In this document: positions 38,713 through 50,402 of the stretch, piece after piece
Layout of the letters: every line of letters begins with the position of its first letter
Position numbering within the stretch: the first letter of the stretch is position 1
Assembly (NCBI GenBank): GCA_036874045.1
Contig: CM072341.1
Coordinates: forward strand, 14,086,501-14,150,500
Origin: Cymodocea nodosa
Lineage: Eukaryota; Streptophyta; Magnoliopsida; Alismatales; Cymodoceaceae
Direction of reading: 5' to 3'
Length of the DNA: 64,000 bases
Notes under the pieces: generated by a model
Told to the model about the DNA's origin: nothing
Seen by the model: only the letters and a program-made list of their open reading frames with translations
Database searches by the model: none
Translations under genes and position numbers: made by a program

Positions 38713-40049
38713 CATCTTCCCTAGCTTCTTATTTTATTCTATATTTTTTCTGTACCATATGTGTGTATGCGTTTGTACATGAATGAAGGTTTTTTCTTCA
38801 TACACAGTCAAACCAATCTGCACGTTCCATCTCTTTCTACCCACACTTGTCAATTCAAAGAAGACCTGTGATTGGGCTTTGTTACCATACACTTCTTTTG
38901 TCTGAATAAATCGTGGACGTCGTCAACTTGTTTCTTTTCGCAGCAATCTAGAAACCGAGTCAAATCTGCCAACAATTGTGAAGCATGGGCTGTTATTTGG
39001 TGTCGATGAAATTTTATGTATTCCACTCCACGCCGAACAGGTGTGACTGACGTTGGTAAACATCAGAATCCGCATGATCCAAATATCAATTTTCTTAGCA
39101 ACGTTTGGGAACAGGAATCCACTCCCCATTCTTTGGTGGAATTCGTGTCTCTTTCTTGCAACAATTTCACGACCGTGGTTTTGATTCTCCTTGCGCCAAT
39201 TTTGGTGTGACATCTTCTTCTTCCATTACACACCAAGTTTGTGTGGCTTGGTGGTGGTAAGGATCTTTTCTATGGTCTCTCTCACCCAAGTTAAAATTTA
39301 TTTCGTGGAATTCACATACTTGTCAAAAAAAATCATCTTCTTCCACTGTCTTTTTGGATTTATTTTTCTATGCGTGGAAAAACTTATTTCCAAGAAACTC
39401 TCCACCTCATTAGCTATATATCATCGACTTCTCTGGCTATTAAGAGGAGGCACGTAGAAATTACGTCTAGAAAGAGGAAAAGCCCGTGTCAACTAATCAC
39501 TCGGTGTACAAGGACTAAGTGTGATAACCATGAGGAGGTTTTTGTGGGTACCGTGACCAAGACGCTCGCTCGTCAAAAGACAGAAACATTCATGTCATTG
39601 TTGCAAGAAACGTAGGCAAGTTGTTGATAAGTTTTTACATGCTAAGGCCGCCAACAATGATGAGGTTGGTACAACTTAGTGAAGCAACATGACTGAGATG
39701 AATTCTCATCATTCTTAATATTGCAAGTTCAAATCTTTGAATCGGCAACCACACTTTCAACATCTTACAGTTAAGAAAAATAGAGACAATGGTTTGAAAA
39801 AAAATGAAATGTTTTCGGGCTTCCTGTTTAAACAACAATTTTTAGTTGGTTCTGATAAGATTTTTTTAAACAGATTCTCCATAGGTTTCTAACCCGTATT
39901 TTTCTCAGAGATTTTAAACGTATAATCAAAGAAATGAGAAATTTCCTAACCATCTTGGCATATGGTCTCGTGAAGGTTCTGGTAGGTGTTTAGATAAATG
40001 AATTAAGATTATTTAGTTATAGCAACAATCATATTTAAATAGGAATTGA
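38713..40049. other. 3' flank of the PSI gene and spacer
   Basis: Contains the 3' UTR of the PSI-like gene (with a possible extra 3' exon at 38944-38951) and then sequence with only short frames. The 81-codon frame at 39370-39615 and 96-codon frame at 38923-39213 (minus) match nothing I know. Confidence 0.4.
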
Positions 40050-41100
40050 TCTTTACATTGAATAAAATCCATGTCGTCTCAAGGACATATGGTGAAAATA
40101 AACTCAATAGAAAATCAGGCATTTGAAAGCATTGTGGGTAACATATTTAAGAAGCAAGGCTTAGAGAACTTTCTCCATTTGGGTTATCTAACAGCCTCCA
40201 CTACTCGTTATGCATCTCAACAATTAGTCTCCCCAATTCAAGTTTCCTCAAACTTGAGTGTGTCCATCTCATTATGCATGTTTTTAAACGAGGAATTTTA
40301 TTTGTTATAACATCTTCCTGTAATGGCCCCAATTCACCCACTGAGTTGCTGCTGTTTATTATCTTTTTATCTACTTTTAAAGAGAGAGCCATCACAGGGC
40401 CAGCAAAAATTTTGTCCTCCAACCTGCCCATAACAAGTAAACAAGGAAGTCTAACTTAATCAAATAACTCTAGTAGATGGAGTATCAAATTCATTAAGGT
40501 AGTCATCCGTGCTGCTACAATTTGAAGAGTTCCTCCTTCTGGTCTTTAAGAACTAATCCACCAAACCTACAATCTACAATCTGTCTTCATTGAACTCTAT
40601 CTTTGCTTTTCTTCTAAGACTTAGGTTCCTCCGGTAATGAGTGTATCCAAATATAGACTTTTGAGAGAATCCTTTTCTCTGTTTCTTCCAGTAGTTTGAT
40701 TCTATCGTCTCTCCCACTCCCATAGCATTCATTCTACCACCTCTTCTTCAGCATATCAATCAATTACGACTCCATGCTACAGGCTCACAACAACACCGCC
40801 TGAAAAGGACCGACCAGCTCTAATACCAATTTGGTACCAAATGGTGGAACGAAGAGAATAAATAATGGGGAAGAATTAACTTTAGTGGTTTAATCGACTG
40901 AAAGAGAAGGTATTCATAACTTCTATCAAAATTCATATAGTAAAATGAGGGAACACGTGAATTTATATTATATTGATTTATAGGTAAAAATACAATGATG
41001 ACCGGCTAAACTTGGAGGATCAACTAGACCTCCAAGCTCAAGTTCAGTACATGAATCCACACCTCATCACCTAAATGAGCTCCTCATTTAAACTAGAAGA
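40050..41100 (-). mobile_element. LTR retroelement fragment (gag-like, primer-binding site)
   Basis: On the minus strand TTGGTATTAGAGCTGGTC at about 40818-40835 looks like a primer-binding site of the Met-tRNA type just inside an LTR, whose body would extend toward 41100 or beyond. Below it, the minus strand has gag-like phrases (LNEFDTPSTRV near 40480, and MGRLEDKIFAGPVMALSL from 40431). It is broken, and family assignment between Ty1 and Ty3 is uncertain. Confidence 0.4.
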
Positions 41101-41422
41101 GAATAAATATATCAAAGTGCACTATGTAAGTAAATTTGGTGAGCATTAACCCAAAACATGAACTACAAAATGCACCGCGAAATGGTAAAATGAGCGTGTA
41201 AGTAAATTATAAGACCATAACCCCATACAAGAACTACAAAATGTTTTCGACCTAAAATACAACAGAATAAATATGTGAAAATGGACTATGTAATTAAATT
41301 TGGCAAGCATTATATGACCATAATCCAATACATGAACTTTAATGGTAGAAAGTGTTTGCAACGTAAACCAAATTCCTGAACTGCACCAGTTTTGTAGCAC
41401 CATAATTTCTTCTCCTTCCAGA

Positions 41423-44400
41423 TCAATTTGTTTTCGATTTAGTTGCTTTCTTGGCTTGTCTTTTTGGCATAGAATTCTTCATACCGATGAAAAAGAGCAA
41501 AGCACCAAATAGGGCCAAATTCTGCAGCCAAGTAGATAAACAATTATACAATAAATTCATCAATATATATATATGAACGAAATGCATATGGAATGCTGTA
41601 CATGAATAAATTTACACAATCATGCTACTGACAGATCACATGGTTTGACAGCACATAAAGCCCCAATCAACCTCTGATTGGCATGCAACCGTTTTTAAGA
41701 CTAAATTGTTAATTAGTGTTTAGCCTAACCTGTGTAAACTTCACAAAGAGTCTCGCAAACTCGTGCTTGTCAACATCATAGTTGTAGAAGTCGTACATAA
41801 TTGGGCTGACGAATAATAGATGCAAAATCTGCACATCCAAAATAAAACAGAATAGGCACATATGGACAGTGCATATTTATGGTTACTGATTTGATGCAAA
41901 ATGAAAAGGAAAGAATTTCACCATCTAAAAGTTGCTGAGACAACTTAAGAAAGCAAATTAGACTAGAAAATGCAATAATAGAGCTTCTAAGGTGTCATAA
42001 AGAAGAAACAAACCAGTAGAAATGCACCAAAAGGGCTGCTAAAGATAAACAGGAAGCCTCCAATGCCTTTGAGTGCTACAGTACTGGCAATTATCTGTTT
42101 CATCTGCAGAAAAAAGATCTATTATGAATATGTTGTGATAACGAGGTGTAGGGTAAAGGGAAAAACACATGATTCTCACATCAAAGGTTGGCATCTGAAT
42201 CCCTAGATAAAATGACACATTCTTTGAGAAACGTTCAAATTTGGGTCTGAATGCCTTAGTTGCTGGTCCACCATCATCACCAAATTCAATAAATCTGCAC
42301 AAAGAACACAGAAGACCCTCTAAGACACAATGAATGAAATATCAATATATAATAACACCAAGTAAATCATCATTACATTTAGTCTTCTACATCAACATAG
42401 AATAATAACATCAACCAACACCAAATGACAATTGATATTCTACTCTACCATGAAGGAGACCCATGCTTGAATTTAGGTATAAAAATTGTTAATTGCCTAA
42501 AACAAGGAATAATATTAACACTAAAACTCTTTATATTAAAACTTAGCAAATTTTCCTGTCTACTAATAGAGTGAATGAACAATCTTAAAAGCAGAATCAT
42601 TTATTCCACTATATCCAATTTCAAACACCAGATAAAGCAAAGTTCATTGCAGTACATGGCAATTACATACTGCAAATTGCAGGTTAAAGATGATGGGTGC
42701 AGAACTTCTTGAAAAATAACACAAATGACTTAGAAAAACGTTTATTCTTAGCATCAGGATCTGTAGTCTTACTTTGAATTAAACAATACTAATTTCATTA
42801 AAGAATTTCAGATTAGCTAAACAGTAATAATGTAGAATGAAAAAACCAAAGGGCATTTACATTTTTAAAAAATGTGTAATGTTGTCAAAAATAACTATGA
42901 AGTGACCACCGGGCAACTAAACTTTAATGATGAACTATTTCAGCAAATTATTGAAGATTCTTTATAACATGGCTTTCCAATAATTTACTGCTCAAAAAAA
43001 GGTTTAGCAATAATTTTTCATTACAGAATCATCAGCTAAATTTTCTGCATCAGGTGAAGGTTGCCTTCTGTAGAAAACAGTACCAAATTTCAATTGACTT
43101 TATTGAAATAGTTCCACATTTAAAAGTAAGGATGAAACTTGAATAATGGACATATATATAAGAATAAACCTCTTCACTTATAATAAATTGATCTTAATTG
43201 GATATCCATATTTCAACAAGATATAAAAGCCAAAAATGGTGGAAAAGTAATAAGTGGAGGGAAACATTTAAATATTGTATAATAAAAGAAAAAAATTACT
43301 TAGTCAGAAAAGGTTTAGTAATAAATTTTAATTACAGAATCTTCAACTCAAAAATTTTCTAAATCAGGTGAAGATAGCCTTCTAGATGATAAAAAAGAGT
43401 ACCAAATTTCAGTTGGGTCTTGTTGAAATAGCCTCAAATTAAAAAGTAATGAAGAAACTCACACACATATATATAAGAAAGGAATACTTATAATCAATTG
43501 ATTTTTTGTTGGACATCCATATTTCAACATAGAATCAAAGCCAAAAATAAAGGAAAAGTAGTAAATGAAAAGAATAAATGGAAGAAAAAATTTAAACATG
43601 ATATAAGAAGAGATAAAAAAGTGAAATAAAGAAAAAATATTTAAAATTATATAATTTAACAAATTCAAGTCTTCACAGACGTACGACCAAAAAAAGACAC
43701 CTGTGTCTGTGTGTATAGAGAGAGATATAGGTTTTGAATTAGATATCCATATGTCAACAAGCTTCAGAAAAGCTAAAAAACTTAGATGAGCATGAAGACA
43801 AGAAAACAGCCCCTACACCGCACCCCCTAAACATACATATCAATTTTGACATTGTTGGGGGATGATTCAACATAAACTTACCAACTGGAAGAGGTTCTCT
43901 CAATAGACAGAAAGGCAACAAGAAGTTTGCGACTATGTACAGTCAAAATTGATAATGGAAAGGAAATTAGAGTCTGGCATAATAAGTAACCACAAATACG
44001 AAATAATCAACAAACATCCTTATCTTTTTTAAATCTCATGCTAACAACAATAAAAGTCTCTAACGATCTATTTGGAACAGCTTATGGAATTAAAACTTTT
44101 TTGCTTCTCTCTGAAGATAGTTTCAACTTTCAAGCAAGCCTCTCCTGACATTTTCTTAAAACTAATAAGCAAGTTTCCTATGAAATTGAACTAAAAAAGT
44201 AATTGACAGAAAAACTATAATTTTTTTTTTTTTTGAAAAGCTTTTCACGATAAGTTGCATTTTAAAGGGTATTCCAAACACAACGCAAGGCAGATAACAT
44301 GAAGAGAAAGGCCCTATTTAGACAGCTCTACTAAGGTGTTGTTTGGTTGGGTGGTTTCGAACTTTTTGTCAAAAACGCCCCAAAATGCCTAATGCAAACC

Positions 44401-45716
44401 AAATGGTTGAGAAAACGTGAATTTTAAAAAAAATGGGATTTTATATAGTGTAAAATGCTCTGATAAAAAATATTACCTTTTCAATGTTTGTCCATTGTTT
44501 AATCACAAATTTCAACTAAAATTTTATTATTTACAGCCAACCTAACCCAAATTTTCTCTCGCCTCTCACAATGAATCCCTTTCCAAACTTAACATTATAA
44601 TATTATATAGAGAGAGTTAGTCTACGTTGCTTTCAGAAGTACCATTTTAAAATTTAGAAGTCTCAAATAAAAAATCTAAGCTATTGAAGTTGATCAATAT
44701 CCTTTAACATATCTATTAATCAAATTTCAATCAGCTTGGATGACTATATATTGTTAATTAGATATTATAAACTGAAGCATTGAAATTACCCTAAAATACA
44801 CACTTATGGACGAACATGATAGCAGTTTTGAAGCAAGCCTTTCTCTCTCTCTCTCTCTCTCTCCCGCTATATATAAATAATGAACGTAAAAATTACCATT
44901 ATCAACAAAAAACTCCTGTTAGTTTTTCAAAATGGTGATTTTAAACTAAAATGCATAAGGTGTGTTTCCAAAAACCGTTAGATGCATTGAGAAACACGTT
45001 TCTTAATAAAAAAAAGCTTTTCGAGAAGACCCTGTGGTTGAACTGCAATTACATAAGCAACCTAAGAATAACTTGTAGGAAAAAGATAGGTTGAAGAAGG
45101 TCAGATCACAGAAGATGCTGGGCTGTTAAAGCTACTCCTCTAAAAGATCTGGGAAAATAGTTGCGAGAGAAACAATTTTAAGGGAGTCAGAAGTGACTCA
45201 GCTGCAAACCAAAATTCCTAAAAGCAAGATGTTTTACTCTTGTAGAAGCTTCTTCTTATAATTTTCGCTATTCTCCGTGTAAAAAAACTCGCCGCTAGCA
45301 ATCACAATCGACGGATAAAGTAGATTGACGCCATCATTTAAACCTTTTTATTGTAAATTTAACATAACAGTAGCAAAAAAAAGGGAAGAAAGTTAAGAAA
45401 CCAGTTATTACGGTAACAAGTACAACCACCTCTGAAATCAGGAACTCATCTAGAGAATCCAACCTACCAGAACCCCACAGGAGTGTTCTAACGCGAAAAA
45501 TAAAACAAGCAAGCAAACAAACAAAACGACATTACTGATCTCAATACCAGCAGATGTATCAAGCACGAGCAGAAAACCCAGCAAGTAAAACAACACAAAG
45601 CCAAGGAACAGAAGGGGACGCAAACACTAGAAAAGAAGAGCAGCGTACTCCTGGTAGGCGGAGAGGATAAACACGGACGCGAACAACACTCTCCCCACGA
45701 ACGACATAAATCCCAT
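41423..45716 (-). CDS. HR-like lesion-inducing protein (DoxX-like membrane protein), 5 exons, 156 aa
   Basis: Exons in transcription order: 45716-45649, 42294-42180, 42103-42014, 41828-41730, 41521-41423, all GT-AG and in frame (471 bases). The start MGFMSFVGRVLFASVFILSA and the blocks EFGDDGGPATKAFRPKF, VALKGIGGFLFIFSSPFGA, LLFVSPIMYDFYNYD and NLALFGALLFFIGMKNSMPK match the plant 'HR-like lesion-inducing protein-related' family over its whole usual length (~158 aa). About four membrane segments are visible: the N-terminus, the KGIGG region, LHLLFVSP and the C-terminal ALFGALLFF. A Lys-rich tail follows. Overexpressed relatives cause hypersensitive-response-like cell death; the molecular function is unknown. 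Intron 1 is 3.35 kb with a tandem duplication and a MITE. The gene is head to head with the CASP-like gene. Confidence 0.93.
42990..43630. repeat. Diverged ~312-bp tandem duplication in intron 1 of the lesion-inducing gene
   Basis: GGTTTAGCAATAA at 43001 is echoed by GGTTTAGTAATAA at 43312, and GATATCCATATTTCAAC near 43201 by GACATCCATATTTCAAC near 43513. In between, the two units stay alignable by eye (ATCAGGTGAAG, AGTACCAAATTTCA, AAAGCCAAAAAT). A partial third echo is at about 43740 (GATATCCATATGTCAAC). Confidence 0.75.
44064..44285. mobile_element. Small Tourist-like MITE (222 bp) in intron 1
   Basis: Inverted ends: CGATCTATTTGGAACA at the left, and CGTTGTGTTTGGAATA reading inward from the right, with further inverted AGCTTAT/ATAAGTTGC-type pairing inside. 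Flanks are TAA (44061-44063) and CAA (44286-44288), consistent with a decayed 3-bp TAA duplication. It contains no coding sequence. Confidence 0.5.
44841..44863. repeat. (CT)n microsatellite
   Basis: About eleven CT dinucleotides in a row within intron 1 of the lesion-inducing gene. Confidence 0.9.
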
Positions 45717-47077
45717 CCCGCACCGATCGGAGAAGAAGCACCCCAGCCAAGCAAAGATCTCTCCAGCTGATGTCGGACTAGGGGCGGAGAGATCGAGGGC
45801 GGAGGAGGCAGAACTGGGTTTTCGATTACTTCAGATTCAATGCCGGCGCGCAAGGAAGGAGAGGGACTGGGTGGGCGGGAGAGAGAGAGAGAGCGTAGGA
45901 AGGAAATATATGTTCCGAGAAGGCCGGGGATAAGGATCTGCCCCTGGGTGGTTGTGGAATTTCCCCTCCATGCCACTGTCATGGTGTCGACTTTGGTGGG
46001 CGAGACTGGAATCCAACGGTGGAGGGGCGGCCGACGGGAGGAAGATCTTGGAACGGACGGCTGCCGGAAGACCTTGGCGTTTTCCTTGGGGAAGATTCCT
46101 TGCTTGACGACGATGACATCGACGGGTGCAACGAAGGAAGCAACCGAGGACTTGCGCGGAAAAAAAAAAAAAAAAAAAAAAAAAAAGGACGCAGGCGAGG
46201 TGGATCCGTGGATGGGGAGGGAAGATTTCTCATTGGACACTGGATGAAATTTTAATCATCTGTTGGGAGTGAATTGTAATTCGACGCCATTTGACCTGTC
46301 ATTCGTCTTGGTCAAAAATATTATTTTATGTTCCTAGAATCCACGCAAGAAAAATCGAGGAACAACCACTCCTCAACCCAATCAGCCACTTTGCGGAAAG
46401 TAATCGAGTTTTTTTATTAAATAACGTGGGAGTCCTTCGTTCTTTCGGTATTTCCATCTGGACATGAATTAATTTAGAGACTTCTTCTTTTTTTAAACGA
46501 TTAATCACACAACTATCTTAGGTACGTGAAAGTTAGCCGGTTTACTAACATGTATGTTGAGTTGAGTTAGATCGGCAGGGGGCGGTGGACTTATTAGACT
46601 TTACCATCTCAATACTTACCATGCAATTTCAATTACGATCTCAATTTTATGTCATATCATGAAATTTTATATTTGATATTAAATTTTAAAACTTATCTGG
46701 TACCAACACTTCGTCAACGGAGATCGCAGACGCCACCTTGGTCAACTCGTCTCCACCGTTCGATGGACGGAAAACCCCAACCTTTCCAGATTACCAGTTC
46801 ACACTCGCCGCCACTGCCATAAATTTTAATTTTTTAATTTTTTAATTTTCGACATGGTTGGTAGTGAGAGACGAGGAATCCCGGGCGGTTCGACGGGTCG
46901 TGGTTTCTCACTCTCTTCCCCTCCCCCCCCTTTTTTTCCGCCCACTCCGGTTGTATCAACTACCCTAGACATGAGGTCCTCCTCCCATTCCGTTGGCTTA
47001 GGTTTGCCCCGCCTTCGCCAGTGGGTGAATGGGATCCTGACGCCTCCGTTTGGGGATTATCTGGAACCAAGCGAGGG
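45717..47077. promoter_or_regulatory. Shared head-to-head promoter region of the lesion-inducing and CASP-like genes
   Basis: The two start codons face away from each other across 1.36 kb. The part nearest the minus-strand gene (45.7-46.25 kb) is GC-rich with a short GA tract (about 45880-45895) and a 27-base A run. 46.26-46.85 kb is AT-rich, and 46.85-47.08 kb is GC-rich again. The long frame on the minus strand at 45488-46240 runs across the first exon in another frame and is low complexity, so it is not a gene. No TATA box was assigned. Confidence 0.5.
46160..46186. repeat. A27 homopolymer tract in the shared promoter
   Basis: Twenty-seven consecutive A flanked by GC-rich sequence (GCGCGG before, GGACGCAGG after). 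Poly(dA:dT) tracts are known to exclude nucleosomes; such a role here is inference. No flanking target duplication was noticed, so a retroposon tail is not supported. Confidence 0.85.
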
Positions 47078-47081
47078 ATGA
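46854..47081 (+). other. Upstream ORF (75 codons) whose stop overlaps the CASP-like start (ATGA)
   Basis: An open frame from ATG 46854 ends in TGA at 47079-47081, which overlaps the CASP-like ATG at 47078-47080. The peptide is Ser/Pro/Gly-rich. If the leader includes it, translation of the CASP-like gene would depend on leaky scanning or reinitiation. A second ATG at 47021 is in frame with the CASP-like gene. Confidence 0.35.
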
Positions 47082-50000
47082 AGAGCTTCCCTGGAACCCC
47101 CGGGACCTACACGGGTCTTGCCCTCCGGGTTGGCCAGTGTTTGTCGGCAGCCGGCTCGGTGGTTGCGATGACCAGTGCCAGGGGATTTGAAGCATACACT
47201 GCTTACTGGTTACAAATTGTCCCCCTTTCTTTTCCTTTTATTTTCTTTTTTCTTATGGTTCTTTTGTTTGCATGACTCCCTCTCTCCCTCATCCTCTCCC
47301 TCTCTCTCTTTGTGTACATCTTGTTTGAATGCCACTGATTTTGATCCGTAGGGGCTGGCTATCAGTACGATGTACTGGTTGCTAAATAATCCTGACCGCA
47401 GATATTCATAAAGTTGTCGGCTGAATGAAATCTGATTTTGACAAAGATGATGTCGATAGATCATCAGATTTTTAATCCTTTACCTGTTGCCTATTGTTGG
47501 TTGCAAAGCTATTGATCAACATCAAGGAGCTTTTCATCTAGGATGTTGTGTGCTGAAAACTCATAAGACGCAAGTTCCTCGAAGTCATTCATTCTCCCTG
47601 TCTATTTGATTGAATGAGTAATATGGTAGACGAGTATTTTTCCCTTTATTGTTTGGTAACAAGTATGCACAATATTGATTACTTGGCGCCATGGATCCAT
47701 TCTTGGACTCTCTACTTATCTAGTGTGGTCACTTGTTCCGGTTCTGCATCACCAGACCTCTTAGAATCACACATGTATATTCCAATTCCGTATGAAAAGG
47801 CATGTTCCTCCTTGTTCTGATCACTCATGTCTGTTGGTTTGCTAAAAAGAGCAATAATAATTATTTACATGGAAATTTTTGAAGTACTTCTCTGGATTAG
47901 ACTGTGGATTCTGTATGGACTTTTGCAATATCGGAAAATTTTTCTTTTATTGGGATATTAATGTGTTAACTACAGAAAGGAGAATTACTTCAGCATATAT
48001 TACATGCTGAATGTTAATCTTAGTTGATGAAAGTAAGATAGGAATTAATTCTAGATTAATACATAGAAACATACTGATTGGCCTGTGGATTCCGAGTGGC
48101 TTTTGCAGGCATCATAATTTTTTTTTTTTTTTTCCGATCAATGTGTTAATTCTGGATGAAATAGCTAATGAAATTCTAGGAGAAATACATTAGCATATGT
48201 TACTGTTAATGAAAATAAACTAGGAATTAGTTGAGTTAAAATATCGAGACATAGTTATCTTCCTTTGGCTGGATGGTTGGCTTAGCTAGTACAATTTGGG
48301 TTGCTTGTGGCTCTAACTTGAACTGCTGGATTCTCTCACTTGGATTGAATATATAGTAGCTATCATGCTATGAAAGAGAGAGAAAATACATGGGGTTCTT
48401 GAGGTTGGTGTCATCAAGCACTGTCTAATACTTGGGTCAGGGTGACCAAGATGGGAAGTTGATCATGTTTGGAATTGGATTACATGCCTAGCAGTTGAGG
48501 AAGTACATGTGTATTTATGGTTCTATTAGTGGTAAACGAGGTAGTTGAAAGTTGGCTAATAGATGAGTGATGTGTGTCCACACTGAATGGGTATCACAAA
48601 CCCTAAAGGCTGAGTGGGAGTAGACAGGTGTGCAAGCCCCTCACTTAGCAAGTGTGTTTCTTGTTGTCCTAGTGAATTTGTGTGAATTGGTCTCCTAGAT
48701 CTTGGGATTGAGCCAGTTCCCCCTTTGTAATGAAAAAATAAAATTGGATTGTCATATATCCCTAACAGCAAAAATTTTAGATATTTAGTATGCATAAGCA
48801 ATAAATGAGAAATTGCAGATGATGTTGATAGTAATAAAGTAGGTTAAATGAAGAAGAAAAATCATTTAAAGGATTATGTAATAGAAGACAACCTTTAAAA
48901 TTAAAAGAAAAATTCTACAAAAGATTTATTAGCCTAGCCATTCTCCATGGCATATGTTGTTGTGTTCTTGAATATGAATTAGTAAAACATATATGCAAAT
49001 GTTAAACTAGATGAATTTTACCATTTTGGAAGTTGAGATAAAAAATGAGTTGCACCATTTGGGGTTAAAACGAGAGAAAATTACTTTAGATGGTTTGGTT
49101 GTGTCTATAAAACTAAAGGCCCATACATGTACCTGCAAGGAAAGGTGCATTAATTAAATTTGGAGAAATTTAAAGAGGTAAAAAAGATAAAAAATTAGTT
49201 AGAAATAATGAAAAATTCAAACTTGTATAATTTAACAAATGATTTAGAATAGAAAGAAAATAGACAAAGTCAAGGATAGAAAAAGATTCATCTTGTTGAC
49301 CTCACATATGGAATGAATAAATTGATTGATTGTTACTGTTGCTAGAATATCAACAATACATTTTGTCCTAATAAGTTTGCTTATGAAATTCGGGAACAAT
49401 GGCATGTTTTCCTTTTCTTTCCCCCTTGGACCTTTGTTTTTGTATGTTTTTTCCTTTAACATTTTTGATATAATTTTTCCAAATGCCTTTCAAAGGAAAA
49501 GAAAAGGAAATTGATCATGATAATGATAGCCACTACACGGGTCAAAAATGTTAGGTCATGCTTTCTTCTGATTCCTACTTGCCTTCATAAATTCCATCAA
49601 GTCCTTTGTTGAGCTCAACACAAAATTTCAATAGCACATCGTAAAGCACTTGAGCATAGAACTGACAAGAACCTCGATTGGGAAACATGTTGGTTCCGAT
49701 AATATTATTTCAAAATCTTACAATATCAATACCACTTTATCAGAAAATAATACATGAATATTTGTGTAGGAGACCAAATGTCTCAAATCTATTCCCAAGA
49801 ATTACCAGCTCCATCCCACCTGCATGTGTATGACATTGGTTTTCACTGTTCTTTGCAGTTATCTGCTGGCAGCTATGGGTTTGCAAGTGATCTGGAGCTT
49901 GCTTCTTGCGTGCTTGGACATTTTTGCATTGGTCAAGATGACTGACTATCAATGTCCTGTTGTGATTAGCCTTTTCACTGCTGGAGACTGGGTCCTATTC

Positions 50001-50273
50001 AGAACTTGGACATCTTCCACTACGGCAAAATTTTTGTGCTTGATGAAAATCTCAAATCGTGTCTTTTTTTTTTTGCAGGTAACAGCAACATTATCACTAT
50101 CAGGTGTATCTGCTGCAGCAGGAATCACAGTTCTATTTGATAGAGACCTGGGATATTGTGGTGCTAATTCCTTTTGTAGGCATTACCAGTTGTCAATTAC
50201 TCTTGGATCTATTAGTTGGGTGATGATTGAAATTTCAGCTTTAATCATGTTTTGGATTCTTTCAGCGGGCTAA
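47078..50273 (+). CDS. CASP-like protein, group 5B type, 3 exons, 152 aa
   Basis: Exons 47078-47208, 49859-49991 and 50079-50273, GT-AG and in frame (459 bases). Four membrane segments are recognisable: GLALRVGQCLSAAGSVVAM, CYLLAAMGLQVIWSLLLACLD, VISLFTAGDWVTATLSL and a C-terminal WVMIEISALIMFWIL. The phrases GDWVTATLSL, AAAGITVLFDRDLGYC and YQLSI.L..ISW are typical of CASPL5B proteins, which have a MARVEL-like fold and are relatives of the Casparian strip scaffold proteins of the plasma membrane. The start MKSFPGTPGTYTGLALR agrees with the family's MKE..G.PGT.SG start. An in-frame ATG at 47021 would add 19 residues. Length matches the family (~153 aa). Intron 1 (2.65 kb) holds a tandem duplication and an RTE fragment. 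Confidence 0.92.
47895..48255. repeat. Diverged tandem duplication (~185 bp) in CASP-like intron 1
   Basis: CTGTGGATTCTGTATGGACTT near 47900 is repeated as CTGTGGATTCCGAGTGGCTT near 48083. Both are followed by ATGTGTTAA, AGCATAT, AGGAATTA and AACATA/GACATAG in the same order. The second unit carries a T-run of about 18 bases at 48118-48134. Confidence 0.6.
48530..48740 (+). mobile_element. Possible SINE-like or LINE 3' sequence
   Basis: A compact stretch with moderate GC ends in CCCCCTTTGTAATGAAAAAATAAAA, reminiscent of retroposon 3' ends. No clear A/B boxes or target duplication were found, so this is tentative. Confidence 0.2.
48814..49290 (+). mobile_element. RTE-clade LINE 3' fragment in CASP-like intron 1
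   Basis: Plus-strand translation echoes the C-terminal region of plant RTE reverse transcriptases: NKVG.MKKKN (compare IKAGWLKWR), NLLKLKEKFYK (compare PLKLKGKFYRT), RENYFRWFGCVYK (compare LRWFGHVQRR) and LYNLTNDLE (compare LNLTEDMALDR). The copy is old, with stops and frame changes. It is the portion downstream of the part seen in the 30.8-32.6 kb relic and in the opposite orientation. Confidence 0.65.
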
Positions 50274-50402
50274 GCACCTTGCCGTTCAGAAAATTTCCTT
50301 GTCCTGCATCTTGAAATCTCTACCGTTTGTTCATAGAGCTTTTGTGTATAAAATAACAAATCATACCCTATTTATTGATTTTGATAGTATTGAAATATAG
50401 CA

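Noticed and set aside
39370-39615. 81-codon frame with several Cys and Lys
   Set aside because: The Cys spacing does not match a zinc-finger type I know, and there is no continuation or homologue I recognise.
45488-46240. 250-codon open frame on the minus strand upstream of the lesion-inducing gene
   Set aside because: Low-complexity Ser/Pro/Phe-rich product, overlaps the true first exon (45649-45716) in another frame, and crosses the 27-base homopolymer. It is explained by GC-rich promoter composition.
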